Source: Magnetospirillum aberrantis SpK (GTDB taxonomy: Bacteria > Pseudomonadota > Alphaproteobacteria > Rhodospirillales > Magnetospirillaceae). From it: DNA of 64,000 nt. The stretch spans positions 155,455 to 219,454 of the forward strand of contig NZ_JAAIYP010000044.1 of assembly GCF_011022235.1 (NCBI RefSeq), read 5' to 3'. The notes beneath the pieces are model-generated. The model worked only from the letters and a program-made list of their open reading frames with translations. It did no database searches and was not told where the DNA came from. Position 1 is the first letter of the stretch, and the number at the start of each line of letters is the position of its first letter. The position numbers and the translations under genes were made by a program. Below, in pieces: positions 16,890 through 26,632 of the stretch.

Positions 16890-16934
16890 ATAGGCTATAT
16901 GGCATGGTCGGGTGGCCGGGGGGAAGATCGAATC

Positions 16935-17669
16935 ATGCGGGGCAGGGTTCTGTTGCGGCGGATGGTGGACGCGGTGTTGCCGTGCCTGTCCTGCGGCGCG
17001 GTGGTCGCCGAACCGGGTAGCCTGTGCCCCGATTGCTGGGCCGGGATGGGTTTCCTGGCGCCGCCCTGGTGTCATGCCTGTGGTCGGCCGTTCGACGTCG
17101 ATCCCGGCGGCGCCGCCGACCAGATGCTATGCGGTCCGTGTCTCGCCAAACCGCCACCTTGGGGACGGGCGCGGGCGGTGCTGCGGTACGACCAGTCGTC
17201 GAAGCCGTTGATCCTGCGGTTCAAGCATGCCGACCGGCTGGAAGGGGCGCCGGCCTTCGCCCGCTGGATGGCCCGTGCCGGCGCCGACCTTCTGGCCGAT
17301 GCCGAGGTGCTGGTGCCGGTGCCGTTGCATCGCTGGCGGCTGTTGGCCCGGCGTTACAATCAATCGGCGGTTCTGGCGCTGGCGGTGGGACGGTTGAGCG
17401 GGCGGGCGGTAGTGCCCGACGCCCTGGTGCGCGTGCGCCGTACGGCGTCGCAAGGTCACATGGACCGGGAACAACGGTTGCGCAACGTGGCCGGCGCCTT
17501 TGCGGTGATGCCGGAAAGACAAGACCGGCTGGCCGGGCGCCGGGTGGTTCTGGTCGACGACGTCCTGACCACCGGGGCGACGGTGGGGGAATGTGCCCGC
17601 GTGCTGTTGGCGGCCGGGGCGGCGGGAGTGGACGTGCTGACGCTTGGGCGGGTGGTGTTTGGCGATTGA
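16935..17669 (+). CDS. comF: ComF family phosphoribosyltransferase-like protein
   Basis: 244 residues from the ATG at 16935. The N-terminus holds a four-Cys zinc-ribbon-like unit (LPCLSCG, LCPDCWAG, CHACG, MLCGPCLA). The C-terminal half has the phosphoribosyltransferase PRPP loop VVLVDDVLTTGATV. VPVPLHRWRLLARRYNQSAVLA is the family signature. In naturally competent bacteria ComF helps DNA uptake; in most proteobacteria the role is unknown. Followed by grxC after 38 bases. Confidence 0.93.
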   Translation: MRGRVLLRRMVDAVLPCLSCGAVVAEPGSLCPDCWAGMGFLAPPWCHACGRPFDVDPGGAADQMLCGPCLAKPPPWGRARAVLRYDQSSKPLILRFKHADRLEGAPAFARWMARAGADLLADAEVLVPVPLHRWRLLARRYNQSAVLALAVGRLSGRAVVPDALVRVRRTASQGHMDREQRLRNVAGAFAVMPERQDRLAGRRVVLVDDVLTTGATVGECARVLLAAGAAGVDVLTLGRVVFGD

Positions 17670-17707
17670 AACGCTATATTAAGGGCCATGTTCAACAGGA
17701 GCGTTCG

Positions 17708-17971
17708 ATGGCCGATATCGAAATCTACACCACTCTGGTCTGTCCCTATTGCGTCCGCGCGAAGAGGCTGTTCGACAAGAAGGGCGTCACTTATCGGGAA
17801 ATCGACGTGTCCCACGACGGCGGGCTGCGCGAGGCGATGACCGCGCGGGCCGGCGGCCGGCGTACCGTGCCGCAAATCTTCATCGACGGCGAACATGTCG
17901 GCGGCTGCGACGACCTTTACGCGCTCGACGCCCAAGGTGGCCTGGATTCCAAGCTGGGGGTGGACGCATGA
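17708..17971 (+). CDS. grxC: Glutaredoxin 3
   Basis: 87 residues. The thioredoxin-fold active site is CPYC at residues 13-16 (TTLVCPYCVRAKRLF). TVPQIFID holds the cis-Pro glutathione site and HVGGCDDLYALD is the C-terminal signature. Reduces disulfides and glutathione adducts in the cytoplasm. Its stop overlaps the start of the next gene (ATGA), so the two are coupled. Confidence 0.95.
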   Translation: MADIEIYTTLVCPYCVRAKRLFDKKGVTYREIDVSHDGGLREAMTARAGGRRTVPQIFIDGEHVGGCDDLYALDAQGGLDSKLGVDA

Positions 17972-18801
17972 ACCCGACGTTCAAGGCGGCCTGTCTTCAG
18001 GTCAACGCCACCACCGACCTTCAGCACAATCTCGACACCGCCATGCGCTATGCGGTCGAGGCCCGCGCCGCCGGCGCCGAGCTGATCCTGATGCCGGAAA
18101 ACGTGGCGATGATGGAATGGGGGCGCTCGAACATCGTGCTCAAGGCCATGCCCGAGGATGATCATCTGGCGCTCAAGGCCTTTCGCGAGTTGGCCAAGGA
18201 ACTGAACTGCTACATCCATACCGGCACGCTGCATGTGCTGTTGGATGGCGGCATGGTCGCCAACCGGACCTATGTGTTGCGGCCCGATGGCGTGGCGGTC
18301 GCCAAGTACGACAAGATCCACATGTTCGACGTGGACCTTGGCTTGGGCGAGGTGTACCGCGAAAGCACCACCTTCCAGCCCGGCGACCGGGCGGTGGCGG
18401 CGCGGCTGCCGTGGGGCAAGCTGGGACTGTCGGTGTGTTACGACCTGCGCTTCCCGCACCTGTTCCGCGCCCTGGCCAAGGCCGGCTGCGATTTCCTGGC
18501 GGTGCCGGCGGCTTTCACCAAGGTTACCGGCAAGGCCCATTGGCATGTGCTGCTGCGGGCCCGCGCCATCGAGACCGGCTGTTACGTCTTCGCCCCTGCC
18601 CAATGCGGCACCCATGCCAACAACCGCGAAACCTATGGTCACGCCCTGATCGTTTCGCCGTGGGGGGAAATCCTGGCCGACGCGCTGGAACAGCCAGGGT
18701 GGATCATCGCCGACATCGACCCGCGCAAGGTGGCTGACGCCCGTAAGAAAATCCCCTGCCTGGACCACGACCGTCCCTTCGCCATGCCACCCAAGGATTA
18801 A
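17968..18801 (+). CDS. Carbon-nitrogen hydrolase (Nit/omega-amidase class)
   Basis: 277 residues. The Glu-Lys-Cys triad is visible: LILMPENVAM (Glu), KYDKIHMFD (Lys) and LGLSVCYDLRFPHLFR (Cys). The order and LRARAIETGCYV point to the Nit1/Nit2 branch, which cleaves deaminated glutathione or omega-amides. Location right after grxC fits a glutathione repair role, but the substrate is inferred. The ATG at 17968 overlaps the grxC stop. Confidence 0.9.
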   Translation: MNPTFKAACLQVNATTDLQHNLDTAMRYAVEARAAGAELILMPENVAMMEWGRSNIVLKAMPEDDHLALKAFRELAKELNCYIHTGTLHVLLDGGMVANRTYVLRPDGVAVAKYDKIHMFDVDLGLGEVYRESTTFQPGDRAVAARLPWGKLGLSVCYDLRFPHLFRALAKAGCDFLAVPAAFTKVTGKAHWHVLLRARAIETGCYVFAPAQCGTHANNRETYGHALIVSPWGEILADALEQPGWIIADIDPRKVADARKKIPCLDHDRPFAMPPKD

Positions 18802-19319
18802 GGCAAGGGAAAGGGACCTGGGCCGTTGACGGCGCAGAGGCGCTGGATGACGGCCCGGCCTTCCATGACGCCGTCTTCATAGGCCACCACCGTCAATCCC
18901 GCCGCCAGTTCCAGCAACTCGCCGCGTTTCAACAGGAAGTCGGGGCGGCTGGGGCGGCCAAAGGCTTGGTTGCCGTCGGCGAAGGTTTCGTAAAGCAGCA
19001 CGCCGCCCGGCGCCAATGCCGCGCACAGCGCCGGGAACAACGGCCGCCACAGGTAATTGGCGACCACCACCGCGTCGAATTGCCGTGGTCCCAGCGGCCA
19101 TGGCGTGCCGTCCTCAAGGTCGGCGGCGATCAGTTCGGCGCCGGGGGCTGTCGTGCGGCTCAGGTCGCGGTCGATTCCGGTGACGGTATGGCCGCATGCC
19201 AGGAAATACCGGCCATGCCGTCCACCGCCGCAGGCCACGTCGAGCACCGAGCCACGGGGGCGCACCAGGGGGGTGAAACGGGCGATCCAGGACGAGGCTT
19301 GGTCGGGCATGCGTGTCAT
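18798..19319 (-). CDS. Class I SAM-dependent methyltransferase, TehB-like
   Basis: 173 residues. SAM-binding VLDVACGGGRHGRYFLACG and GIDRDLSRT, then FDAVVVANYLWRPLFPAL and LAPGGVLLYETFADGN. The ACGGGRH form and small size resemble TehB/tellurite-type methyltransferases, but the substrate cannot be read from sequence. It overlaps the 3' end of the preceding plus-strand gene by four bases. Confidence 0.78.
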   Translation of the reverse strand: MTRMPDQASSWIARFTPLVRPRGSVLDVACGGGRHGRYFLACGHTVTGIDRDLSRTTAPGAELIAADLEDGTPWPLGPRQFDAVVVANYLWRPLFPALCAALAPGGVLLYETFADGNQAFGRPSRPDFLLKRGELLELAAGLTVVAYEDGVMEGRAVIQRLCAVNGPGPFPLP

Positions 19320-19374
19320 CCGGTTGTCTTTGTCCGCCGCTTTCCTATAAAGGGGGGCGGGAAGGGTTCAGATC

Positions 19375-19785
19375 ATGATCTTGTTCGAACTGCGCTGCGC
19401 GCGCGACCATCATTTCGAGGGCTGGTTCAAGGACGGCGCCGCCTATGACGCCCAGGCGGCGGCGGGCGAGATCGCCTGCCCGGTGTGCGGCGACACCCAG
19501 GTCTCCAAGGCGATCATGGCGCCGCGCCTGAACAAGGCCACCGGCCAAAGTCTGGACGCCCAGGGGGCGGCGCAGGAAATGCGCCGCATGCTGCTCGAAC
19601 TGCGCCAGACGGTCGAACAGACTTGCGATTACGTGGGCGACAATTTCGCCGACGAGGCCCGCAAGATTCATTACGGCGACGTCGAGGAACGTCCCATCTA
19701 TGGCGAGGCGTCGGCGGAACAGGCGAGCGAGCTCGAGGCGGAAGGAATCGCCGTCGCCCGTCTTCCCTGGCTCAGGGAAAACTGA
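19375..19785 (+). CDS. DUF1178 family protein
   Basis: 136 residues. It opens MILFELRCARDHHFEGWF with a CPVCG pair at about residue 38 (IACPVCGDTQVSKAIMAP), the DUF1178 layout: an N-terminal zinc-ribbon-like part and an acidic C-terminal part (KIHYGDVEERPIYGEAS). The family is common in alphaproteobacteria and has no known function. RBS GGGAAGGG is close to the start. Confidence 0.9.
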   Translation: MILFELRCARDHHFEGWFKDGAAYDAQAAAGEIACPVCGDTQVSKAIMAPRLNKATGQSLDAQGAAQEMRRMLLELRQTVEQTCDYVGDNFADEARKIHYGDVEERPIYGEASAEQASELEAEGIAVARLPWLREN

Positions 19786-19809
19786 GCGGAAAACACGGCC
19801 CTTCCAACA

Positions 19810-19840
19810 ACAAACCCCGCCGCGATGCGACGGGGTTTGT
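19810..19840. terminator. Bidirectional hairpin between convergent genes
   Basis: ACAAACCCCG (19810-19819) mirrors CGGGGTTTGT (19831-19840) with an 11-base loop. It lies between the ends of the DUF1178 gene and the aminotransferase gene and would serve both, with weak T-runs. Confidence 0.65.
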
Positions 19841-19861
19841 CATTGTTCGGACGAAGAAAGC

Positions 19862-21157
<1,296 letters not shown>

Positions 21158-21967
21158 TTACGACGGGACCAGGGGCTGAAGCAGTACCCGAAGCTTGTCC
21201 AGCGCCTTTTTTTCCAGAACGCGGACACGTTCCTTGGAAAGCTGCATCTCCTTGGCCAGGCAATCCAGCGAGGGCTTGAGCTCGGAAAAATGACGGCGAA
21301 CGATGATCAGCCGCTCGCGCGTGTCGAGCGCCGCCATCGCGGCGGCAATCGAACGGACGCGGGCGCGCCGTTCCGAACGCGCCAAGGCCACTTCCTCGGG
21401 ATTGGGACCGGGATCGGGCAGGCGCTCCACCCAGGCGCCGTCGCCGGGCTCGGCCGCGTCCAGGGTCAGGTCGCGGCCGGTGACGCGCGCCGCCAGGGCC
21501 TTGACCTCGGCCAGTGGCGTCTTGAACCGCGCGGCCAACGCGGCGGCCCATTCCTCGGCCGGGGCGCCTTCCGCCAGACGTTTGCGCACCGCTAGGAACA
21601 GCGCCTTCTGCGCGTTGGTGGTGCCGACCCGCACCAAGGACCACGAGCGCACCATGTGGTCTTGCATGGCGGCGCGAATCCACCACATGGCGTAGGTGGA
21701 AAAGCGGTTGTCGTGGGCGTCGGGATCGAATTTGCGCGCCGCCAGCGACAATCCGACCATGCCTTCCTGGATCAGGTCGGCCATGGCCACCCCCGAGGCA
21801 CGATAGCGTTGCGCCAGTTTCAGCACGAAACGAAAATGGCTTGCCATCAGACGCTCGGTGGCGGAACCGTCGCCGCAACAGGCACGTCGGGCTAGTTCCC
21901 GTTCTTCCTCCTGCGAAAGCATGGGGGCCTGATGGGCCAAGGTGTGAAAGCGCCAGGAAAGCGTCAT
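21158..21967 (-). CDS. rpoH: RNA polymerase sigma factor, RpoH-like
   Basis: About 269 residues from the ATG at 21967; a GTG at 21988 is an alternative. Region 2 has LASHFRFVLKLAQRYRASG-type sequence, GVAMADLIQEGMVGLSLAARKFDP and FSTYAMWWIRAAMQDHMVRSW. Region 4 reads TRERLIIVRRHFSE and LSKERVRVLEKKALDKLR, a heat-shock-sigma HTH. The RpoH-box region is degenerate (QKALFLAVRKRL). Many alphaproteobacteria carry two rpoH paralogues, and this more divergent one may be the second. The upstream gap to the phasin is long and unannotated. Confidence 0.85.
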   Translation of the reverse strand: MTLSWRFHTLAHQAPMLSQEEERELARRACCGDGSATERLMASHFRFVLKLAQRYRASGVAMADLIQEGMVGLSLAARKFDPDAHDNRFSTYAMWWIRAAMQDHMVRSWSLVRVGTTNAQKALFLAVRKRLAEGAPAEEWAAALAARFKTPLAEVKALAARVTGRDLTLDAAEPGDGAWVERLPDPGPNPEEVALARSERRARVRSIAAAMAALDTRERLIIVRRHFSELKPSLDCLAKEMQLSKERVRVLEKKALDKLRVLLQPLVPS

Positions 21968-22419
21968 CCGGTTCCATCTCTGGGGCACGCGGCGCCGCCC
22001 CCCTTGGCGGTGCGAACGTCCCTATTTTGTTTTATTCGAAAATCGCGCGGACGCCAATTGTCGTCGCGTGATTTTTCCTGAGGGGCGATCCTTGATTTTG
22101 CAGGAAGCGTCTTGGGGATTGCCCCCCCCTTTGAAGCAGTCGTTGTGCGCCGGGCAATTTTACAGAATCAAGAAATTTAGCGATCGGCCACATGGGGCGT
22201 ATTTATACGGAATATCCGGCAACGATCCTTGAGACCTTTATTTCGCATGGACATGGCTTTGGTGTCGAAACCCTGCGCCATACCGAACCCTGCCAAGCGA
22301 TGTAGGCTGTCTCCGACTTTTGGATTACGTTGCGACGCACACAAGCGGTTGACGCGATACGCAGCCCGGATTATGTTTGCTGCGCCGCAATAACAGCCCC
22401 CGGTTGGAGGAAGACCCCT
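21968..22419. other. Divergent promoter region between rpoH-like gene and phasin
   Basis: Over 400 bases without a supported gene. The right part holds a clear promoter for the phasin. The left part near the rpoH-like start is AT-rich for this genome. No repeat or RNA was recognised. Confidence 0.5.
22349..22377 (+). promoter_or_regulatory. Sigma-70-type promoter of the phasin gene
   Basis: TTGACG at 22349-22354 and TATGTT at 22372-22377 with a 17-base spacer, about 43 bases before the ATG at 22420, which is preceded by GGAGG at 22406-22410. Confidence 0.5.
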
Positions 22420-22875
22420 ATGGCCACCAAGCAGCAGGCGGAACAATTCTTCGATTTCGATATCAGCAAGTTCGATATCAGCAAGTACCTCGGTGATTTC
22501 AAGGTGCCCGGCGTGGACGTCGACACCCTGGTCAGCAGCCAGCGCAAGAACATCGATGCCCTGACCCAGGCCAACAAGCTGGCCTATGAGGGTTTCCAGG
22601 CCGTGATCAAGCGTCAGGCCGAAATCCTGCGCCAGACCGTGGACGAGATCGCCCAGGCCACCAAGGACATCGCCGAGCCCGGCAATCCCCAGGAAAAGGC
22701 CGCCAAGCAGGCCGAACTGGCCAAGGACGCCTTCGAGCGTTCGCTGGCCAACCTGCGCGAACTGTCCGAAATGGTCGCCAAGGCCAATTCCGAGGCTTTC
22801 GATCTGCTGAACAAGCGTTTCACCCAGAACCTGGACGAAGTGCGCGACGCCTTCGCCAAGCTGGGCAAGAAGTAA
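22420..22875 (+). CDS. phaP: Phasin family protein
   Basis: 151 residues. The chain is almost entirely helical with many Ala, Lys and Glu, no membrane segment, and the phasin core (QRKNIDALTQANKLAYEGFQ, RQAEILRQTVDEIAQATKD, ANSEAFDLLNKRFTQNLDE). Phasins coat polyhydroxyalkanoate granules. The N-terminal FDISKFDISKYLGDF is a small internal repeat. ATG at 22420 preceded by GGAGG. No other PHA gene is nearby, so storage genes must be elsewhere. Confidence 0.9.
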   Translation: MATKQQAEQFFDFDISKFDISKYLGDFKVPGVDVDTLVSSQRKNIDALTQANKLAYEGFQAVIKRQAEILRQTVDEIAQATKDIAEPGNPQEKAAKQAELAKDAFERSLANLRELSEMVAKANSEAFDLLNKRFTQNLDEVRDAFAKLGKK

Positions 22876-22940
22876 GCCTTTTCCTTCGGGACAAGGTGAA
22901 GGCGGCCCCATCCGACGGGCGGCCTCCGGTTATCGCAGAA

Positions 22941-22967
22941 GCCCTCGCCTTTTTGGCGGGGGCTTTT
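22941..22967 (+). terminator. Rho-independent terminator of the phasin gene
   Basis: GCCCTCGCC and GGCGGGGGC pair around TTTTT and are followed by TTTTC, 65 bases after the phasin stop. Confidence 0.8.
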
Positions 22968-23002
22968 CGATTCACGCCCCTTGCCGAAGGGAAGGTAAAA
23001 GA

Positions 23003-23031
23003 AACCCCGCCACGAAGGACGGGGTTCGCTT
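23003..23031 (-). terminator. Terminator of the RodZ-like gene
   Basis: On the minus strand AACCCCG and CGGGGTT pair with a ten-base loop and are followed by TCTTTTA. It lies about 25 bases past the RodZ-like stop. Confidence 0.7.
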
Positions 23032-23054
23032 TGTACTGAATGTGCCGATGGCCT

Positions 23055-24245
23055 TCAGTTCGATCCCAACAGCTTTTCCGGGTCCAGCTTGATGTCGCGG
23101 CGGACTTGGCCGGAACTGCCGAGCGATGGCGCCGCCTTGCCGTCCACCAGGACTTCCAGCGCCCCGGCGTTGCCGACCATCAAGGTCAGGCCAGGGCGGT
23201 TGGGGACGACATAGCTGTCGCCCTTGCGCAACAGGCGCGACAACAGCAACTGGCCGTCCATCTCGCGGACCTGGACCCAGCAATCGTCGGTGGCGGCCTT
23301 GAGCTGGACGCGGGAATCGGTGTGTTCCTGGCCGATGACCTTGCCCTCTGCCGCCGGGGCCGGTTCGGCGGCCGGAGGCGGAGGCTCGACGACGGCGGCG
23401 GAGGCCGGCTGTGTCGCTGCCGGAGGCGGTGTTGGTGTCGCTGCCGGAGGCGGCGTCGGTATCGCCGGAGGAGTGGCGGCCATCGGCTTGGGCTGCTCCA
23501 CCTTGCCGGCCTCAAGCTTGCCGATGTCGGCGGAGGGAGCATTGGACGGGGTGGCGGCGACCGGGGCGGATTGCTGCGCCTTGGTGTCGTCTTCCTCGGT
23601 CGGGGGCACCACTTCGCCATCCTTGGCCGCATTTCCCGCCGTGGGGGTGGCCGGATCCGGCTGGTCCTTGTCCGCGGTCTCTTCCGGCTTGGCTTCGGCG
23701 GCGGGGGATTCCTCGGCCTTGGCGTCCTCGACCGGCTTGGCGGTGTCGCCGGTAACGGTGGCCGGGCGGTTCAAGGCGCTGGCCAATCGGTCGGGCAGGG
23801 GCGGCACCATCTCGGCCACGTCGGGGCCGGACGACGACAGGAAATACCACGCGCCATAGGCCACGCCGGCCAGAAGCAACCCGAGGAACAGCACCGCGCC
23901 GCCGGGAATGCGTCCTTCGGACACCGGCGAGGGGAATACCAGTTCGGAACGGGGATTGAGGTCGCCGGCTGCTTCCGCCCGGAAGCGGCGGACCATTTCT
24001 TCGCCGTCGAGGTTCAGGAACTCGGCATAAGTGCGCAAGAAGCCGATGGCATAGGCACCACCCGGCAAGTCCTTGTGGCGTCCCTCTTCAAGCGCCTCCA
24101 GAAAGGGCTGGCGGATGCGCAATTGCTGGGCGACCTCGCCCAGGCCCTTGCCGGTCAGCTCGCGGGCGGTCTTGAGACTTTGCCCGACGGCGACGGTGGG
24201 GACACCTTGCGCCAAATTCACGTTGTCTTGCGTGTTGCTCGCCAC
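23055..24245 (-). CDS. rodZ: RodZ-like HTH membrane protein (DUF4115)
   Basis: 396 residues from the GTG at 24245 (GGAAGGG about 12 bases upstream); the much longer open frame is not real. Residues about 20-85 form a helix-turn-helix (LKTARELTGKGLGEVAQQL, then RQPFLEALEEGRHKDLPGG and GFLRTYAEFLNLD), as in RodZ. A single membrane segment (about 112-134) follows, then a long Pro/Ala/Glu-rich linker and a DUF4115 domain (QLKAATDDCWVQVREMDGQ to the end). RodZ links MreB to the cell wall machinery and sets cell shape. Confidence 0.85.
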   Translation of the reverse strand: MASNTQDNVNLAQGVPTVAVGQSLKTARELTGKGLGEVAQQLRIRQPFLEALEEGRHKDLPGGAYAIGFLRTYAEFLNLDGEEMVRRFRAEAAGDLNPRSELVFPSPVSEGRIPGGAVLFLGLLLAGVAYGAWYFLSSSGPDVAEMVPPLPDRLASALNRPATVTGDTAKPVEDAKAEESPAAEAKPEETADKDQPDPATPTAGNAAKDGEVVPPTEEDDTKAQQSAPVAATPSNAPSADIGKLEAGKVEQPKPMAATPPAIPTPPPAATPTPPPAATQPASAAVVEPPPPAAEPAPAAEGKVIGQEHTDSRVQLKAATDDCWVQVREMDGQLLLSRLLRKGDSYVVPNRPGLTLMVGNAGALEVLVDGKAAPSLGSSGQVRRDIKLDPEKLLGSN

Positions 24246-24367
24246 GTTCAACGACCCTTCCCGTAAGCAATGGGGGAAACGAACGGCAGGCTCCTTGTGT
24301 AGCAAACTGCCGGGCGGGGTGGCAACCACCCCTCGGCCGGTTTGGGGTGTTTCAAAGGACCGTGCCT

Positions 24368-26632
24368 TTACAGGGTGACGCCGTGGTCGATGGCGAAGCT
24401 TCTGAGCTTGTCGCGCAAGCTGCGGTCTGGCGCCTGCAACAGACTGTCCAGATAGGCCTTGACCGGCGCCACCCGAAGAGTGCGGATCATGGTCTTGACC
24501 GGGCCGATGCTGGGCGCCGCCACCGACAGCATGCGTACGCCGCAAGCGATCAGCGCCATGGCTTCGAGCGGCCGGCCGGCCATTTCGCCGCAAACCGACA
24601 ACGGCACGCCCGCCGCTTCGCACTTGCCGGCGACATGGCGGATGAAGGTCAGCATGCCCGGTGCCAAGGGGTCGTAGCGTTCGGCGATGCGCGGGTTGCC
24701 CCGGTCCACCGCGTACAGGAACTGGGTCATGTCGTTCGAACCGATGGACACGAAATCGACCAGCGGCAACAGTGCGTCCAACTGGAAGGCCAAGGCCGGC
24801 ACTTCCAGCATGGTGCCGACCTTGAGCCCGGCCGGCAAATCGTGCCCCAACGCCCGTTCGCGTTCGATCTCCAGGTTCAGGATGTGGCGGGCTTGGACCA
24901 GTTCCGCCACCTCGGCGATCATCGGGAACATCACCCGCAATTCGCGCCCCTTGGCGGCGCGCAGCAGGGCGCGCAACTGATGGCGCAGCACCGCCGGGCG
25001 GTCCAGGGTGATGCGGATCGACCGCCAGCCCAGCGCCGGGTTGTCCTCTTCGTATGGATTCCAATAAGGCAGGATCTTGTCGCCGCCGACGTCCAACGCG
25101 CGGAACGTCACCGGCTTGCCCTCGGCCTGATCCAGGATCTTGCGGTACAGCAAGGTCTGGGCCGCCACGTCGGGCAGCGCCGAGCGGGCCATGAACGGCA
25201 GTTCGGTCCGGTAAAGCCCGACGCCATCGGCTCCCGAATCGCGCAGATGGCTCATGTCCAGCAACAGGCCGGCATTCATCATCAGCTTGATGGCGACATG
25301 GTCGTCGGTTACCGCCGGCAGATCGCGCAAGCGTGCGTATTGGGCGGCGCGTTCGGCGCGCAGGCTGATGGCGTCGGCGAAAATGTCGCGGATGTCGTCG
25401 CTGGGGCGCACGAATACCTGACCGTTGTCGCCGTCAACGATGACCGGGTCCAGGGGCTCGACCTTGTCCAGCACTTCCTTGGCGCGGCCCACCACCGGAA
25501 TGTCCAGCGCGCGGGCGACGATGGCCACATGCATGGTGGGCGAGCCTTCCTCGAGCACCAGGCCGCGCAGGCGCTTGGGGTCGTAGTCGAACAGGTCCAT
25601 GGGGCCCATGGTCCGCGCGATCAGGATGGCGTCGTCGGGCAACTCGCCCGTGCCCTTTTCCTCGCCTTCCGACAAGTGTTGCAGCAGACGGTTGGCCAGA
25701 TCCTCGAAATCGTGCAGGCGTTCGCGCAAATAGGGGTCGGTGATCTGGCTCATGCGTGCGCGCATGTCGTCGTGCACCTTCTGCACGGCGCCTTCGGCGG
25801 TCAGGCCCGAGCGGATGGCCTCGCCGATCTTGCCCAGCCAGCCCTTGTCCTCGGTGAACATGCGATAGGTCTCAAGGACGTCGCGATGTTCGCCGTCACG
25901 CATCTCGGGGCGTGAGAACAATTCGTCCAAGGCGTTCTTGATGGCGGCCAGCGCGGTACGCAGCCGTTCCATCTCGGCCTCGGGGTCCTCGGCGACCAGT
26001 CGGCGGATGGTGATGCGCGGCTGGTGCAGCACCGCGACGCCGATGCCGACGCCGGCGTTCAGCTTGATGCCCTCGATCCTGAGCGGCAACAGGGCGTTGC
26101 CGTCCACCGCCACCAGTTCCTGGCGGTCCACCAGTTCGCCCGACGCCACCAACTCGGCCAGCACCATGGCCACCGTCTCGAGGGTCTCGATCTCCTCGTC
26201 GGTGTAATGGCGCATGGTGCGGTTCTGCACCACCAGCACGCCGATGACCCGGCCGCCGCGGATGATCGGCACACCCATCAGCGAATGGAAGATTTCTTCG
26301 CCGGTTTCCGGGCGATAGGCGAACATGGGGTGGGCCTGGGCGTCGGCCAGCGCCAGCGGGCGGGCATGGGCGGCGACGTCGCCGACCAGACCTTCGCCGA
26401 CCCTGAGCCGGGTCTTGTGCACCGCCGACTTCTTCAGGCCTTCGGTGGCGAACAGTTCCAGCACTTCGCCGGCACGCATGACGTAGCACGAGCACACCTC
26501 GGCCACCATGTCGGCGGCGATCAGCGTCACCACCTTGTCCAGGCGTTCCTCGGCGGTGCCGCCGCCGGCCATGACGTCACGCAGACGGGCCAGCAGGCGG
26601 CGCGAGACGGAAGGCGCCGCCGCCTGCATCAC
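24368..26632 (-). CDS. ptsP: Phosphoenolpyruvate-protein phosphotransferase PtsP (EI-Ntr)
   Basis: 754 residues. An N-terminal GAF domain (about residues 20-165, with YVMRAGEVLELFATEGL and HSLMGVPIIRGGRVIGVLVVQN) precedes the enzyme I part. The phosphorylated His is residue 368 in GSPTMHVAIVARAL. The PEP-binding barrel has LYRTELPFMAR, MFPMIAEVAEL and DFVSIGSNDMTQFLYAVDRGN. It starts the nitrogen PTS phosphorelay, with the GAF domain sensing glutamine in studied homologues. Its start overlaps the end of the next upstream gene by four bases; HPr and EIIA are not in the window. Confidence 0.95.
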   Translation of the reverse strand: MMQAAAPSVSRRLLARLRDVMAGGGTAEERLDKVVTLIAADMVAEVCSCYVMRAGEVLELFATEGLKKSAVHKTRLRVGEGLVGDVAAHARPLALADAQAHPMFAYRPETGEEIFHSLMGVPIIRGGRVIGVLVVQNRTMRHYTDEEIETLETVAMVLAELVASGELVDRQELVAVDGNALLPLRIEGIKLNAGVGIGVAVLHQPRITIRRLVAEDPEAEMERLRTALAAIKNALDELFSRPEMRDGEHRDVLETYRMFTEDKGWLGKIGEAIRSGLTAEGAVQKVHDDMRARMSQITDPYLRERLHDFEDLANRLLQHLSEGEEKGTGELPDDAILIARTMGPMDLFDYDPKRLRGLVLEEGSPTMHVAIVARALDIPVVGRAKEVLDKVEPLDPVIVDGDNGQVFVRPSDDIRDIFADAISLRAERAAQYARLRDLPAVTDDHVAIKLMMNAGLLLDMSHLRDSGADGVGLYRTELPFMARSALPDVAAQTLLYRKILDQAEGKPVTFRALDVGGDKILPYWNPYEEDNPALGWRSIRITLDRPAVLRHQLRALLRAAKGRELRVMFPMIAEVAELVQARHILNLEIERERALGHDLPAGLKVGTMLEVPALAFQLDALLPLVDFVSIGSNDMTQFLYAVDRGNPRIAERYDPLAPGMLTFIRHVAGKCEAAGVPLSVCGEMAGRPLEAMALIACGVRMLSVAAPSIGPVKTMIRTLRVAPVKAYLDSLLQAPDRSLRDKLRSFAIDHGVTL

